Assembly: GCA_025929745.1 (NCBI GenBank)
Contig: JAICPQ010000178.1
Span: forward strand, 1 to 5,887
DNA length: 5,887 nt
Source: Burkholderiales bacterium
GTDB taxonomy: Bacteria; Pseudomonadota; Gammaproteobacteria; Burkholderiales; SG8-39
Direction of reading: 5' to 3'
The translations under genes and the position numbers were made by a program. A model generated the notes under the pieces. That model was not told where the DNA came from, did not search any database, and saw only the letters and a program-made list of their open reading frames with translations. Each line of letters starts with the position of its first letter. The first letter of the stretch is position 1. This document shows positions 5,833 through 5,887 of this stretch, in pieces.

Positions 5833-5887
5833 TGACCCTCGCGCAAAAGCTGGTAGCGCGCGCTGCGGGGAAGAGTAGCGTCACACC
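5832..5887 (+). CDS. LeuC-like aconitase-family hydro-lyase large subunit, N-terminal fragment
   Basis: An open frame begins at ATG 5832, sharing one base with the stop of the SnoaL-like gene (TGATG), and runs off the window. The 18 visible codons give MTLAQKLVARAAGKSSVT. This closely matches the N-terminus of LeuC-type 3-isopropylmalate dehydratase/homoaconitase large subunits, which commonly begin MTLAEKILARAAG and go on to a charged residue and PGE. These are 4Fe-4S hydro-lyases that work with a small LeuD-like subunit on dicarboxylic or tricarboxylic acids; maleate hydratase belongs to the same family. Placed at the end of a catabolic operon rather than beside leuD and leuB, it is more likely a pathway hydratase than the leucine enzyme. 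The call rests on a short fragment and is an inference. GTG 5829 is an in-frame alternative start. Confidence 0.6.
   Translation, partial: MTLAQKLVARAAGKSSVT

Noticed and set aside
1..5887. Search for tRNA/rRNA genes, CRISPR arrays, insertion-sequence ends, long repeats and rho-independent terminators
   Set aside because: Nothing convincing was seen by eye. Genes overlap throughout, leaving no room for terminators between them, and GC-rich local palindromes are common background here.

Overview
The window is GC-rich (about two thirds G+C by eye) and gene-dense. Codon use, short overlaps and the enzyme families suggest a Proteobacterium, most likely a Betaproteobacterium of the Burkholderiales type. 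This is an inference: the window holds no rRNA or other taxonomic marker.

Layout. At the left edge (1-79, minus strand) is the first signal-peptide-bearing part of an exported protein with a strong Shine-Dalgarno. Diverging from it after only 26-53 bp is a co-directional run of seven genes on the plus strand, each overlapping the next: an AMP-forming acyl-CoA ligase (106-1599); a thiolase-fold protein of the SCP-x/Ltp2 kind (1562-2749); a DUF35 zinc-ribbon/OB-fold domain fused to a short-chain dehydrogenase/reductase (SDR) domain (2730-3953); a cyclase (kynurenine-formamidase-like) family protein (3950-4726); an Asp/Glu/hydantoin-racemase-fold protein (4719-5486); a small SnoaL/NTF2-like protein (5473-5832); and the first 18 codons of a LeuC-like aconitase-family large subunit (5832 to the window end). 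Overlaps of 38, 20, 4, 8, 14 and 1 bp indicate one transcript with translational coupling. There is no long gene-free stretch.

How the genes may work together (inference). The set looks catabolic. The ligase would activate an imported carboxylic acid as a CoA thioester. The thiolase-like protein with its DUF35 partner would make or break a C-C bond on an acyl-CoA, as in Ltp2/ChsH2-type retro-aldolases or the BbsAB thiolase. The cyclase-family hydrolase, racemase-fold protein, SnoaL-like protein and LeuC-like hydro-lyase would process ring-opened or dicarboxylic intermediates. The substrate cannot be read from the sequence.

The most notable signals are the DUF35-SDR fusion, with a Shine-Dalgarno and ATG exactly at the domain junction, and a recurring pattern of altered catalytic residues: SDR Tyr to Phe, thiolase Cys and His missing, both racemase cysteines missing, and a probable cyclase Glu to Gln. 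The operon may use a set of re-purposed or pseudoenzyme folds for an undescribed degradation route.
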